DNA from: Parabacteroides sp. PM6-13
Lineage (GTDB): Bacteria; Bacteroidota; Bacteroidia; Bacteroidales; Tannerellaceae
DNA: 64,000 bases
Assembly (NCBI RefSeq): GCF_029892605.1
Contig: NZ_JARXWF010000014.1
Location: 45,014 to 109,013 of the forward strand
Direction of reading: 5' to 3'
Shown piece by piece: positions 8,528 to 17,361 of this stretch. Position 1 is the stretch's first letter. Each line of letters starts with the position of its first letter. The translations under genes and the position numbers were made by a program. The notes under the pieces are model-generated. The model did not search any database. It was not told the DNA's origin and was given only the letters and a program-made list of their open reading frames with translations.

Positions 8528-8920
8528 ATGAAAACATTTGGCATTTCAGTAGCAGTCTCCCTATTTGTATGTATCGTCATTGGTGGTTTGATGTGGGGAA
8601 TACCACAATACAACGTATGGCAACAGGAAATGAGCGGTAAGGCAGAGATGGCGAGAGCGGAACAAAACAGAAAGATCCTGATCGAAGAAGCCAAAGCCAA
8701 ATTGGAAGCCGAAAAACTAAACGCGGAAGCGGAAGTCGAACGAGCAAGAGGTATGGCCGAAGCCATGAAAATCGAGAACGGCACCCTGACCAGCACCTAC
8801 AACCAGTACCTCTTCATCCGCACCCTGGAGAAACTGGCCGACAAAGGCAGCCTGCCCCAAATCATCTACGTCCCCTCCGAAGGCCTCACTCCGGTAATGA
8901 ATCTTGACAAAAGTCGTTAG
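8528..8920 (+). CDS. Small membrane-anchored coiled-coil protein resembling an SPFH/prohibitin tail
   Basis: 130 residues. An N-terminal membrane helix (about 5-28) is followed by a charged Ala/Glu/Lys-rich coiled coil (about 38-85) that ends in VERARGMAEAMKIENG and a region TYNQYLFIRTLEKLAD...PQIIYVPSEG. This resembles the C-terminal half of band-7/SPFH proteins, but the SPFH domain itself is missing, so the protein may be a natural short form that joins SPFH oligomers. The last codons (NLDKSR, stop) lie within a 20-bp sequence repeated at 9055-9074. Confidence 0.75.
   Translation: MKTFGISVAVSLFVCIVIGGLMWGIPQYNVWQQEMSGKAEMARAEQNRKILIEEAKAKLEAEKLNAEAEVERARGMAEAMKIENGTLTSTYNQYLFIRTLEKLADKGSLPQIIYVPSEGLTPVMNLDKSR
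8900..8919 (+). repeat. 20-bp direct repeat, copy 1 (3' end of the SPFH-tail gene)
   Basis: The sequence AATCTTGACAAAAGTCGTTA encodes the last codons and part of the stop of the gene ending at 8920. It recurs perfectly at 9055-9074. Confidence 0.9.
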
Positions 8921-8956
8921 GCGCGGAATAAAATGGAATATTCCTATCCATATTTT

Positions 8957-9028
8957 TGCGTTTTTGTTCTATCAATCGTACAAATATAATAGACTTTTAT
9001 TTTGTCCATAAAACAAAACAAAAACGCA
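8957..9028. repeat. 12-bp inverted repeat inside the direct-repeat interval
   Basis: TGCGTTTTTGTT (8957-8968) is the exact reverse complement of 9017-9028. The pair lies within the 135-bp segment bounded by the two 20-bp direct repeats. It may be a small element or a weak terminator for the upstream gene. No gene lies in 8921-9096. Confidence 0.6.
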
Positions 9029-9054
9029 CCGATTTGGTTTTTCCGATCAGCTCA

Positions 9055-9074
9055 AATCTTGACAAAAGTCGTTA
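9055..9074 (+). repeat. 20-bp direct repeat, copy 2 (left border of the defence island)
   Basis: Perfect second copy of 8900-8919. The HIRAN/restriction island begins directly to its right, so the repeat may mark an old integration site at the 3' end of the upstream gene. Confidence 0.85.
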
Positions 9075-9096
9075 AAGCGAGAGCAGACCGAACGAA

Positions 9097-9423
9097 TTAA
9101 ACAGCTATTCTTTTGTTGATTCGCAATGTTACACTGATTTGTTTCTCTGTATGAGCCTCCGGACTAACCCGGCTGATTCGAATAGAGAACAGGTCGGTAT
9201 GTCCTAATTGTAGAAACTTGGATATTTCCTCGTTCTCCCCTCGCGGGATATACCCCAACATCGTATCCTCCAATAAGATCTTTACCGCGTTGGGATCATG
9301 ACCATTGGTCGGCTCCGCCTCAAGAACAAGTTCCGTACCCACCGTCAGTTCATCAAAAACCTCTAAGCCATCCCAATAAGTGAACCCGGCAATGTGAAAT
9401 GTAGCATAATGTTGATTTACCAT
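9097..9423 (-). CDS. HIRAN domain protein
   Basis: 108 residues, essentially a single HIRAN domain. The pattern is visible throughout: FHIAGFTYWDG, an L..G..L.LEAEPTN.HDPNAV block, LGYIPR, and an N.EI.KFL helix. HIRAN domains bind ssDNA or stalled-fork ends in HLTF/Rad5 and are also found alone near bacterial restriction and repair genes. Here it sits downstream of hsdR in the same direction but has its own promoter, with an operator shared with hsdM (9467-9487). That shared control suggests it works with the restriction system. The molecular role is not known. Confidence 0.88.
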   Translation of the reverse strand: MVNQHYATFHIAGFTYWDGLEVFDELTVGTELVLEAEPTNGHDPNAVKILLEDTMLGYIPRGENEEISKFLQLGHTDLFSIRISRVSPEAHTEKQISVTLRINKRIAV

Positions 9424-9450
9424 AACTATTCTTTTTTTCTTGTTATGCTA

Positions 9451-9487
9451 CAAAGATGAAATAGAGCTATGCAGTGTATCTGCATAG
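9451..9487 (-). promoter_or_regulatory. HIRAN gene promoter with CTATGCA-N7-TGCATAG operator
   Basis: A perfect 7-bp inverted repeat with a 7-base spacer lies at 9467-9487. Eight bases after it, on the minus strand, comes a -7-like CATCTTTG (9458-9451). The hsdM promoter has the same operator type at exactly the same distance from its TACCTTTG. The operator overlaps where the -33 element should be, which suggests repression. Confidence 0.7.
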
Positions 9488-9545
9488 TCGTAAAGAAAAA
9501 GGATTTAGCCGGATGGGTAAGCCTTATGTGCGGACAAATATTCCT

Positions 9546-12500
9546 CTACGCGGCAGCATTCGCCTCTATCCGACGCAAAACAGAAAGAAGATCCGTGATA
9601 CTTTCCGCGTCAAAGACTCCCGCGACTCCCTCCATATGGAACGTAGTAAAGGGTTCTTCGAATAACATTCCCGCGTCAACAACGCCTTTCTTACTCAGAT
9701 AGTCTATAATCATATCCACAAAACGTATCTGATCGGCAGACAGATTGCCGGCACTTAAAAACTCAGCAAAAGCCTCTTTTGCCGCATTCATATCTAATCC
9801 CACAATGCTTCGTATGAATTTGCCTAAAGGCTGTTCGCCATACATTTGTACAAATTCTTCTTTGGTTCCACGTTCTTCTCCATCGAATAGAATATTTTCT
9901 AACTCATTCAATTCGGATGGAGTGATAGGTATGTTTTGTTTTAGCTTCCGGATGATTTGATGATTCTCATTTTCACGCACATATCTCTCTACACGTTGTT
10001 TATAGTTTTCAGAGGTGGTATATGTTGACATTGCAGTCGATGTAGTAGAACTGATTATTTCATCCGTAAAATTTGCATAGACAGCTTTCCGTTTCTCTTT
10101 GTCCAATAGCCTGACCAAGTCTCTTATCTCAAGCCTAATCTTTTCCAAACTACTCAGCGAAAAGGATTCTTTCCAAAACACCTCTGAGGCGATTTCTTTC
10201 AATAAAGATTCTTTCTGCTTGACAATTGGCAGATTCGTCTTCTTGAGCAGCTCTTTCGCTATCGACTTTACGTGCATGGTATAAAGCGAAACACTGGTAG
10301 TGCCGATCAATAAGCCAAGCATAAATTCAAGGATCAACAAATCAAATCGGCGAGCCTCTTCACTGGAGTCATCCGGTTCAGCCAGTGGCACTAACTTGTT
10401 AAGTATTTCCGCGATATCTTCATACGAAATCGAATTCCACCTCTCCCGGCAACTAAATTCATCCACTTCACGCAATACCGCCTTAACGACAAAACTATTC
10501 TTATTCAGCCTCCGGACTGTATTGTGCAAACTATCGAGTAAACTCTCCCGAAGAACCGCGTTCTTTTCATCTACTATTTCCGGATTTTTATCAAACTCGA
10601 TCACTATTTTCAAGCGGTCTTCCATGATGCGCTGAGCCACACTCTTGGGTATCTTCGTATCAAAACCATCCGGATTAACATCAAAGAATTCAAAGTTGCC
10701 GCAATAATCAAATATCAGAAACTCCGATTTGTCTTTCGAGGTGTCTTCTTCATTCTCCGGAATCCCGAATATACCCGGACAAAGCCGCGTGCCCCGACCG
10801 ATCATCTGCCAAAACTTCACCGACGATTTTACGACTTTAAAGAATACCAGATTCAATATCTCCGGCACATCAATACCCGTATCAAGCATATCGACAGAGA
10901 TAGCTATCTGAGGTTGTTTCTTGGGATCGCTAAAATCATCAATCATACTTTGGGCATACGTCTGATAATTATCGATCACCTGTATGAAGTCACCTCCCAA
11001 ATGAGGATATAATTTATAGAATCGTTCCTGTATAAAGAGAGCATGCTGATGGTTCTTGGCGAAAATAACCGATTTTCCCACCTTGTCGCCCCCCTCTATT
11101 TTCAGGCCGTCAGTCATCAGCTGATTTAACACAAGGTCTACCGTATGCGCGTTAAACACAAAACGGTTCAACTCCGAAGAATCGATCTCTTCCGGCATGG
11201 AATGTGTCGCGTCGTCAAAGAATTTCTCTTCATACTCCCGTTTTTCTTCTTCCGACAGTTCGTTATACTTAATTCCTTGTTGCAGGAAGCGGGTGGTGAC
11301 CACCACTTTCTTAGGCGGCACAAGGAATTTATCCGCCACCGCTTTATCTAATTCATACGAATAGGTAGGATTATGATTCTCCAGATCAAAGAACTCATAA
11401 GTATTTTTGTCGATATCCGACTTCGGCGTGGCTGTCAAGCCTAACAATAAAGCATCGAAATACTGGAAAATCATCTGGTACTTCCGATAAATAGAACGAT
11501 GCGCTTCGTCTATTATTATAAGATCGAAATGTCCGGGCGAATACACCAACAGATCATTGATCTTCTCCGAATCTATTTTATTGGCAATAGTAGGATAGGT
11601 CGAAAACACCATGCGATGCATATCCAGATTCTCCTTCTCTTTGGTAATATCGGCGCAGGAGAGGTTGGGCAACAGCTTCACAAAATTGTTCTTTGCCTGA
11701 ATCACCAACGCGTTGCGGTCGGCCAGAAAAAGAATGCGTCGTGCCCAACCTTGTCGCATAGCCATTTCAACGAAGGCAATGGCAGTACGGGTCTTCCCAG
11801 TGCCGGTAGCCATCACCAACAAGGCCTTCCGGTGTTTCTTGTCGAAGGTCTCGGCAACACGCTTCAAGGCTTCTTCCTGATAATATCGCCCGGCTATACC
11901 TTTGTCGACAGTGGCTTCAGCAAGCACTTTACGGGCACGCTTTGTGATAGCCCACTCCAATTCATCTTTGCTGTAAAACCCCGATACCCTTCGCGGAGGA
12001 TAGAGCTTGTCATCCCACATCCACGTATCGTAGCCGTTAGTGTAGAAAATAACCGGTCGGCGTCCGAAACGGTTTTCCAAACAATCGGCATATAATTTAG
12101 CTTGGTGTTGTCCCTTGCGCGGATCGTGAAGCGTGTTTTTTGCCTCTACAACGGCCAAAGGGAGTCCGTCGTCCCCCCACAACACATAATCGACATACCC
12201 GACACCTGTTTTGTTGGGCATACCAGATACTTTGTATTCGGTATCGTTCGCATGATTCAAATTCCAACCGGTTTCGCGCAGCATTACGTCAATCAAAATG
12301 CGGCGCGTTTCAGCTTCCGTTACCGGGTTAAGCGTGAAGGCTTCTACCGGTTTCTGTTCATTTTCAGTTTTAATTCGGGCTATCTCATTCCGCAACCGTT
12401 CCAGCTCATCCTCTTTTTGCTGTAAAGCCTTCTCGGTTTCAAGTTTAATGGTTTCGAGTTGCGCTTGCGTCGCTTTGGCCGAAGCGATGCTTTCTTCCGC

Positions 12501-12947
12501 ACCCGTAGCTCGCGGAATCAGACTACTATCGAGAGACATCGGTAGTTTTTCTGAGCTATCCACATAGGTGTAATATATCCATTTCGCGAACTCAAACAGA
12601 TTATTCACCGAGTTATGCGCATAGCGGAGAGCCACTTCGTTTTTGTTGTGAATAGCTTGATTGCCGTTTTTCCGAATCGCGGTCAGTCCGTCTATCATAT
12701 TCGGAACCGGCGCAATCAGTTCCTTAAACGGATAGTGATACATCAGTCCTTCGAGCGTTTGTTTTTCGGGAGGATTTTGGCTTAATAGCGGATCATACGT
12801 GTACATCCACTTCACCAGCTCTTCGAGCGTAAGCCGGGCATACATCACCGACGTGCGCGGAGCCGCGAACATATTACGCTCAGCCTCAATGGCAAGTTTA
12901 TAATACTCACCGAAACGTTCTTTCAAAAAACTGAAATTGCTCTTCAT
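9546..12947 (-). CDS. hsdR: Type I restriction enzyme, R (motor/nuclease) subunit
   Basis: 1133 residues; cleaves unmethylated DNA after ATP-driven translocation as part of an R-M-S complex. Domains in order: a DUF4145-like N-terminal helical domain (about 1-130), a coiled coil (about 155-200), a PD-(D/E)xK nuclease with Asp253 and E268-A-K270 and a following Q...Y motif, and a superfamily 2 helicase with Walker A ATGTGKT (380-386), DEAH (480-483), the LTATP motif and the arginine-finger motif GRGTR. An EcoEI-type C-terminal domain follows. All catalytic motifs are intact, so an active enzyme is expected. It begins 10 bases after the hsdS stop and is last in the hsdM-hsdS-hsdR operon. Confidence 0.97.
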   Translation of the reverse strand: MKSNFSFLKERFGEYYKLAIEAERNMFAAPRTSVMYARLTLEELVKWMYTYDPLLSQNPPEKQTLEGLMYHYPFKELIAPVPNMIDGLTAIRKNGNQAIHNKNEVALRYAHNSVNNLFEFAKWIYYTYVDSSEKLPMSLDSSLIPRATGAEESIASAKATQAQLETIKLETEKALQQKEDELERLRNEIARIKTENEQKPVEAFTLNPVTEAETRRILIDVMLRETGWNLNHANDTEYKVSGMPNKTGVGYVDYVLWGDDGLPLAVVEAKNTLHDPRKGQHQAKLYADCLENRFGRRPVIFYTNGYDTWMWDDKLYPPRRVSGFYSKDELEWAITKRARKVLAEATVDKGIAGRYYQEEALKRVAETFDKKHRKALLVMATGTGKTRTAIAFVEMAMRQGWARRILFLADRNALVIQAKNNFVKLLPNLSCADITKEKENLDMHRMVFSTYPTIANKIDSEKINDLLVYSPGHFDLIIIDEAHRSIYRKYQMIFQYFDALLLGLTATPKSDIDKNTYEFFDLENHNPTYSYELDKAVADKFLVPPKKVVVTTRFLQQGIKYNELSEEEKREYEEKFFDDATHSMPEEIDSSELNRFVFNAHTVDLVLNQLMTDGLKIEGGDKVGKSVIFAKNHQHALFIQERFYKLYPHLGGDFIQVIDNYQTYAQSMIDDFSDPKKQPQIAISVDMLDTGIDVPEILNLVFFKVVKSSVKFWQMIGRGTRLCPGIFGIPENEEDTSKDKSEFLIFDYCGNFEFFDVNPDGFDTKIPKSVAQRIMEDRLKIVIEFDKNPEIVDEKNAVLRESLLDSLHNTVRRLNKNSFVVKAVLREVDEFSCRERWNSISYEDIAEILNKLVPLAEPDDSSEEARRFDLLILEFMLGLLIGTTSVSLYTMHVKSIAKELLKKTNLPIVKQKESLLKEIASEVFWKESFSLSSLEKIRLEIRDLVRLLDKEKRKAVYANFTDEIISSTTSTAMSTYTTSENYKQRVERYVRENENHQIIRKLKQNIPITPSELNELENILFDGEERGTKEEFVQMYGEQPLGKFIRSIVGLDMNAAKEAFAEFLSAGNLSADQIRFVDMIIDYLSKKGVVDAGMLFEEPFTTFHMEGVAGVFDAESITDLLSVLRRIEANAAA

Positions 12948-12957
12948 ATCTTTTGCT

Positions 12958-14046
12958 TTAATCGGGTTTAAATAAATTCTGCATCAAACGTTGAAATAGA
13001 TCTTCGCTTTCTTGCAAGGCTTTTTTCACTAATGACTTTTGTTGATCTATTTTTTCGATAATGGTGGCGAAGCGGGTTTGGAGGGGGAAGGGAGGCAATG
13101 ACAATTTATACCTTAAAAGATCTTTTCTGTTTATTTTGGGAATATTAGCTCTTCCCGAGTGTGATATTGCGTATTCCAAAAAATCCGATTGTATCAGAAT
13201 ATAACGCAGAAAAACACGATTGATTTTATCTGATTTTGGAATTAATGGATACATATCAGCACTACAAATTCCCTCTTGTAGTGGCAATGCAACTTTATTT
13301 AAGTTAGGACGAATCTTAGAATATAAAACCATAGTTTCATTAAAATAGTACTTTCCACTTATTAAATTCTCTTCTTTAGCCAATTTCACATTCACGATAT
13401 TTCCAGAGTTACTTTCAATATTAGCTCCTCCAACATGAATCATATTAGAGTATGGTTGTACAGTAGGGTCGACTAGTCCATTCTGCACATCAAGGACTTG
13501 CCATAGTTCTTTGATTTCCGTTTTTGCATTCTTAAACATATCATAAAACACCGATTCTGCCAGCGCATCCAATTCTTCCAATTGCTTTTTGCACAAGGCG
13601 ATTAATTCGGAGGCTTTATCGAGGGTGGCGGCGATTTGGTGTTGCAAACAAATGGACGGTTTGTAAATATTTATTGCTTTGAGCCATTTGAAATGTCTGT
13701 TATATCCTGTATCAGGTATATTTTGAGAAGAGAGATAATAATACAAGAATTTGTAATCAAAGTCTTTTGCATAAGTTGACTTTATTTTTAAGAGTTTCAC
13801 TCCATCTGCTCCAATGAAACATGGCACATCCACATATTTTATTATTCTAGTGTGATCTCCAAAAATGATAGCGGGAGTATTTTCATATAAACCATCTTTA
13901 TCCTGAGCATATCCTGCAATATTGCTTTTCCCTTGATCGACAATTGGGTACTTTCCAATCGTCAAATAATTCGACTTTTCGATTTTTTTTGCAAGTTTTG
14001 TAACATCATCAATAACTGTATTGAATGGTATATAAGCTTTACTCAT
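12958..14046 (-). CDS. hsdS: Type I restriction specificity subunit
   Basis: 362 residues from the ATG at 14046. The layout is two target-recognition domains (about 1-135 and 175-325), each followed by a conserved helical arm (QHQIAATLDKASELIALCKKQLEELD and QTRFATIIEKIDQQKSLVKKALQESE). These mark a full-length bipartite HsdS. It overlaps the end of hsdM by 8 bases. Both recognition domains are clearly more AT-rich than hsdM and hsdR on either side, as expected from domain exchange between strains. No inverted repeats or extra hsdS fragments were seen, so phase variation by inversion is not indicated. The DNA target cannot be predicted. Confidence 0.95.
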   Translation of the reverse strand: MSKAYIPFNTVIDDVTKLAKKIEKSNYLTIGKYPIVDQGKSNIAGYAQDKDGLYENTPAIIFGDHTRIIKYVDVPCFIGADGVKLLKIKSTYAKDFDYKFLYYYLSSQNIPDTGYNRHFKWLKAINIYKPSICLQHQIAATLDKASELIALCKKQLEELDALAESVFYDMFKNAKTEIKELWQVLDVQNGLVDPTVQPYSNMIHVGGANIESNSGNIVNVKLAKEENLISGKYYFNETMVLYSKIRPNLNKVALPLQEGICSADMYPLIPKSDKINRVFLRYILIQSDFLEYAISHSGRANIPKINRKDLLRYKLSLPPFPLQTRFATIIEKIDQQKSLVKKALQESEDLFQRLMQNLFKPD

Positions 14047-15511
14047 CCCCACCTCCGCTTTTTAGCATTTCCGTCAATTCTTTCCGAACCTGAACAATTT
14101 CCAAATCGAGTTTTTCCAACCGTTCCATTATCACCTCCGGCGCGTCATATTCTTTTTGCTCATAGACCGTCTCTTTGTATTTGTTGATGCTCAGATCGTA
14201 GCTATTGGAACGGATCTCCTCAACCGGGACAAAGAAGGACTGATCGAGTCGGGTACGGTTTTTCTCTCCATCCGGATTCTGGTAGCGTACAATAATATCA
14301 TCGATATCATTATCCACTATGGGTGTCCGTTTGTCGTTCAAGGAGAAGCCATCGGCTTTCATATCGTAAAACCATACCTTATCCGTCCCGCCGCTCTCGG
14401 TCTTCGTAAAGATAAGGATGGCGGTGCTCACGCCCGCGTAAGGCTTAAACACACCGCTGGGCATAGAGATAACGGCATCCAATTTATGCTCATCAATAAT
14501 GGTCCGACGGATGCCTACGGCCGCTTTATCGGCACCAAACAACACACCATCCGGCACAATCACGGCACAACGCCCACCGGTTTTCATGATTCGCAACATT
14601 AAGGCCAAAAACAAAAGTTCTGTTTTCTTGGTCTTCACTATACCGCTTAGGCTTTTAGCCACTGTCGATGACTCCAGCGAACCTTTGAATGGCGGATTAG
14701 CTAACACCAGCGAGAAGCGATCCGAAACCGTATAGTCCTCTTCCAGCGAGTTTTTATCATACAAATCTGGATTATCCACCCCGTGCAACATCAGGTTCAT
14801 GGCAGAGATGGAGATCATGGTTTCGTCAAACTCACATCCGTGGAACATCTTGTTTTTATAGAACTCCACAAAATCTTTATCATAAAAGGCTTGTTCATAA
14901 TGGTCGCGCAGGTATTCAGAAGCAGACACTAAGAAGCCAGCCGATCCACAAGCCGGGTCACAAATGACATCATCGGGCGTCGGCTTCATCAATTCGGCCA
15001 TCATCTTGGTGATATGCCGCGGCGTGCGAAACTGCCCATTATCGCCCGATGTCTGCAATTTCGAGAGCATATATTCATACACATCCCCTTTGGTGTCTAA
15101 GTTATCCATCGGAATGGCTGAAATCATTGAGACTACCTGCTCCAACACTACCGGATTTGGGATGGCCAAATAGGCATTCTTCATATATTTGGCAAAGGCC
15201 GATTCTTTTCCTCCCAGCGTTTTTATAAAATCAAACACTTTCGTCCGGATCAGTTCAAACATCACACCCGCCTCCAAATTCTTGAAATTGCTCCAGCGCA
15301 ACGTCTGTTGGTCTTCACTGAAAATAGGATCAACGACCGCTTTCCCGGTAAAATTGGCTTTTTGTTCTTTGGCAAGTTCCAAATCATCCAACCGCTTAAT
15401 AAAAAGCAAATAGGTTATCTGTTTGATCACCTCCATCGGATTACTCACTCCTCCTGTATGAAACCTAAGCCAAAGGTTGTCAATACTGCTTTTCATCTCT
15501 CCTACTATCAT
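14039..15511 (-). CDS. hsdM: Type I restriction N6-adenine methyltransferase subunit
   Basis: 490 residues. An N-terminal helical HsdM domain (about 1-135) precedes the methyltransferase with QFRTPRHI (160-167), the SAM-binding DPACGSAG (185-192) and the catalytic NPPF (272-275). It methylates adenine in the HsdS target, and with HsdS and HsdR makes the restriction complex. First gene of the operon; the start at 15511 is the first ATG, with an alternative five codons later. The promoter/operator at 15553-15589 lies in the short gap behind the WYL regulator gene. Confidence 0.97.
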   Translation of the reverse strand: MIVGEMKSSIDNLWLRFHTGGVSNPMEVIKQITYLLFIKRLDDLELAKEQKANFTGKAVVDPIFSEDQQTLRWSNFKNLEAGVMFELIRTKVFDFIKTLGGKESAFAKYMKNAYLAIPNPVVLEQVVSMISAIPMDNLDTKGDVYEYMLSKLQTSGDNGQFRTPRHITKMMAELMKPTPDDVICDPACGSAGFLVSASEYLRDHYEQAFYDKDFVEFYKNKMFHGCEFDETMISISAMNLMLHGVDNPDLYDKNSLEEDYTVSDRFSLVLANPPFKGSLESSTVAKSLSGIVKTKKTELLFLALMLRIMKTGGRCAVIVPDGVLFGADKAAVGIRRTIIDEHKLDAVISMPSGVFKPYAGVSTAILIFTKTESGGTDKVWFYDMKADGFSLNDKRTPIVDNDIDDIIVRYQNPDGEKNRTRLDQSFFVPVEEIRSNSYDLSINKYKETVYEQKEYDAPEVIMERLEKLDLEIVQVRKELTEMLKSGGGDE

Positions 15512-15552
15512 ATTCTATATTTATTTCTACAAAAATAATTATAATTCAAAAA

Positions 15553-15589
15553 CAAAGGTATATTCAAACTATGCAACACATCCACATAG
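15553..15589 (-). promoter_or_regulatory. hsdM operon promoter with palindromic operator
   Basis: On the minus strand TACCTTTG (15560-15553) is the -7 element. Eight bases upstream is an imperfect inverted repeat, CTATGTG-N7-TGCATAG (15589-15569), the counterpart of the perfect repeat at the HIRAN promoter. The operator starts 2 bases from the WYL gene stop codon and overlaps the -33 position. Confidence 0.75.
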
Positions 15590-15590
15590 C

Positions 15591-16598
15591 TCATGAATTT
15601 CTTGCGATGGCGTCGTTTATTCGTGCCAACATTCTTTCTCGGAAATGGTCGGGGGCGACGATTCTGATCTTGTCGATATAGCCTAAAAGGAGGTTCTCCA
15701 ATTCGTAGTTGATAATCAGATTCAATTCGATGGTCGTCGTAAGCGGGTCGCGCGTTTTGATTTTTTGCGAGCCATGCAGGGGCTTGGTTTCGATATAGGG
15801 GAAAAGCACATTGTCGATCTCCAATAGGACCCGCTCGGTCTCTTTCGCATACACGGTGACACCAATGACATCGTCGAAGTAGTCGTCGAAGTCGATATGA
15901 TCATTGTCGATATAAGGGATATGCTGGCTTTCAATCCGTTCAATCCGATCCAAGGCCAGGTTGGTTAGTGAAGCGCGCTCTTTGAGTTGTTCGCAGAGCC
16001 CAAATAGAAACCAACGGTTGTTGTATTGCTTCAGGAAATAGGGATGAAAAACCTTTTCACTGGAATCGCTTCCGAATTTCCGGTAGATGATTTTCAATAC
16101 CTGACGGTTGACGATCGCGTTGAACACCTCCGTGAAGAAACCCAATCCGCGCAGGTAGGGATTATGTTCGAAGCCAACCACGCCAGCCCGGCTCCCTTTC
16201 AGCTTAAAGGTGTCTTCGAACCGTGCCAATATCTCTTCCATCCAGTCGAACTGTGGCATCCCCTTGAAACGATTCAGCATATAGATGGTCTGTTGGAGCT
16301 GATTCAGTTCCGTTTCGTTGAGCGGTTGGTTATTGATAGAATAATGTAAGTCGTCGTAGCGGTAATAGACCCTTCGCCCATCGGGATAGCGTTCGAGCGG
16401 AATATCCCAAATGCTCTCCATGGCTTTGATATCTTCCTGCACCTGGCGCATTTTCACACCATCCTCTATGCCAGCCTGATCAAAAAGCGCCTTATTACAG
16501 GCCTCCACCAGATCCTCGATGAAATACCTCCGCCCGGGATTTCGAAAACAATTATCCAACGCCTGATAGCGTATGGTCGCGTGTTTATTGGTTGCCAT
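15591..16598 (-). CDS. WYL domain transcriptional regulator
   Basis: 335 residues. An N-terminal winged-helix-like region (about 1-80, starting ATIRYQALDNCFRNPGRRYFIEDLVEAC) is followed by a WYL domain (about 145-235; the YRKFG..SEKVFHPYFLKQYNNRWFLFG core) and a C-terminal WCX-type extension. WYL proteins sense ligands, possibly nucleotides, and in defence islands (BrxR, CapW types) they repress defence operons by binding inverted repeats. Here it lies directly upstream of hsdM on the same strand. It is the best candidate to bind the CTATGCA-type operators at hsdM and HIRAN; this is inferred. Its own promoter is TTG-N18-TATATTTG (16652-16624). Confidence 0.9.
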   Translation of the reverse strand: MATNKHATIRYQALDNCFRNPGRRYFIEDLVEACNKALFDQAGIEDGVKMRQVQEDIKAMESIWDIPLERYPDGRRVYYRYDDLHYSINNQPLNETELNQLQQTIYMLNRFKGMPQFDWMEEILARFEDTFKLKGSRAGVVGFEHNPYLRGLGFFTEVFNAIVNRQVLKIIYRKFGSDSSEKVFHPYFLKQYNNRWFLFGLCEQLKERASLTNLALDRIERIESQHIPYIDNDHIDFDDYFDDVIGVTVYAKETERVLLEIDNVLFPYIETKPLHGSQKIKTRDPLTTTIELNLIINYELENLLLGYIDKIRIVAPDHFRERMLARINDAIARNS

Positions 16599-16623
16599 GT
16601 TACACTTTTGTTTACTTCAAATA

Positions 16624-16652
16624 CAAATATAGAGAAAGCTGAGTGCAATCAA
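16624..16652 (-). promoter_or_regulatory. Promoter of the WYL regulator gene
   Basis: On the minus strand TTG (16652-16650), 18 bases, TATATTTG (16631-16624). No copy of the hsdM/HIRAN palindrome is present here, so autoregulation through that site is not indicated. Confidence 0.7.
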
Positions 16653-16714
16653 GCTGGCTTGAAATTGCCAAAGCGCATCCTATATTATACAAATATATAA
16701 AAAGATTAATCGCG

Positions 16715-16753
16715 AAAACAAAAAAAGCAGCGCCCCCTAAAGATAACTACTTG
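16715..16753 (-). repeat. Second copy of the tRNA-Arg terminator (39 bp)
   Basis: 34 of 39 bases match 17312-17350, the terminator just after tRNA-Arg. The two copies bracket the ORF6N remnant, consistent with integration or duplication at the tRNA locus. Confidence 0.7.
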
Positions 16754-16804
16754 TTATAAAATGATATCAAGAACAAAAGAGGCAGTAATTTAAACTGTGA
16801 CTGG

Positions 16805-17204
16805 TTAGTTTTCCGGCTTCCTGAACCCTATCGGATTGCGTGGCTTATTCGCTTGTTTATGTTTTGCTGCCAGTTCAGCTAACGCTATGTAAATAACATC
16901 AAACTCTTTTTGAGTATCTTCCGACAGATCGTTTATGGCAGCTAATGTTTCTTCGCTGATCTCTTCCAATGCTTTGATGCGATCTATTAAGGACAGCAAT
17001 AGGTCATTCCCTTTTATAGCAGCAATGACGGTACGCAAAGCCACAAAAGCATCTATGATAGAAATGCTTACCTGTATTGCGGTAGGGCTGCGAAGCACCG
17101 CTGATAGCATTGATACGCCCTGTTCGGTAAAGGCGAAAGGTGGGGTACGTGTACCACCCCAACTTGCTATTCCATTTTGGAAGAGCAAGGAGTGCTAATT
17201 CCAT
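16805..17204 (-). pseudogene. ORF6N domain gene remnant
   Basis: The frame ending at 16805 carries the conserved ORF6N second half: [21 protein letters not shown], then [10 protein letters not shown] and the typical tail [10 protein letters not shown]. The N-terminal ORF6N DNA-binding half is absent; a stop codon (TAG) lies in frame just before the conserved part. A promoter-like TATATTTG (17228-17221) and an ATG (17204) in another frame precede it, so an internal deletion that removed the N-domain and shifted the frame is the simplest reading. ORF6N proteins are phage and mobile-element DNA-binding proteins, so this marks a decayed element beside the tRNA. Confidence 0.75.
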
Positions 17205-17311
17205 AGGTTATGATTTCCTACAAATATAACTGTTCTTTTTTTCTTACATGGCAAGTTCTCTTCATCTTAAGAAAAAAGTGAAGGTAAGTACTACATGAAA
17301 GTCAATAGATA

Positions 17312-17350
17312 AAAACAAAAAAAGCAGCCACCTCGAAAGATAACTGCTTG
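17312..17350 (-). terminator. Terminator of tRNA-Arg
   Basis: AAGCAG (17322-17327) pairs with CTGCTT (17344-17349). On the minus strand the hairpin is followed by seven T, and it begins 12 bases after the tRNA 3' end. Repeated at 16715-16753. Confidence 0.75.
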
Positions 17351-17361
17351 ATTAACAATAG

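Noticed and set aside
12958..14046. Phase-variable hsdS by inversion
   Set aside because: Only one hsdS, no partial copies, no recombinase gene and no inverted repeats around it in the window.
9075..17361. A single att duplication framing the whole island
   Set aside because: I looked for the tRNA-Arg 3' end near 8.9-9.1 kb and for the 20-bp repeat near 16.6-17.4 kb and found neither, so the two border duplications cannot be joined into one attL/attR pair.
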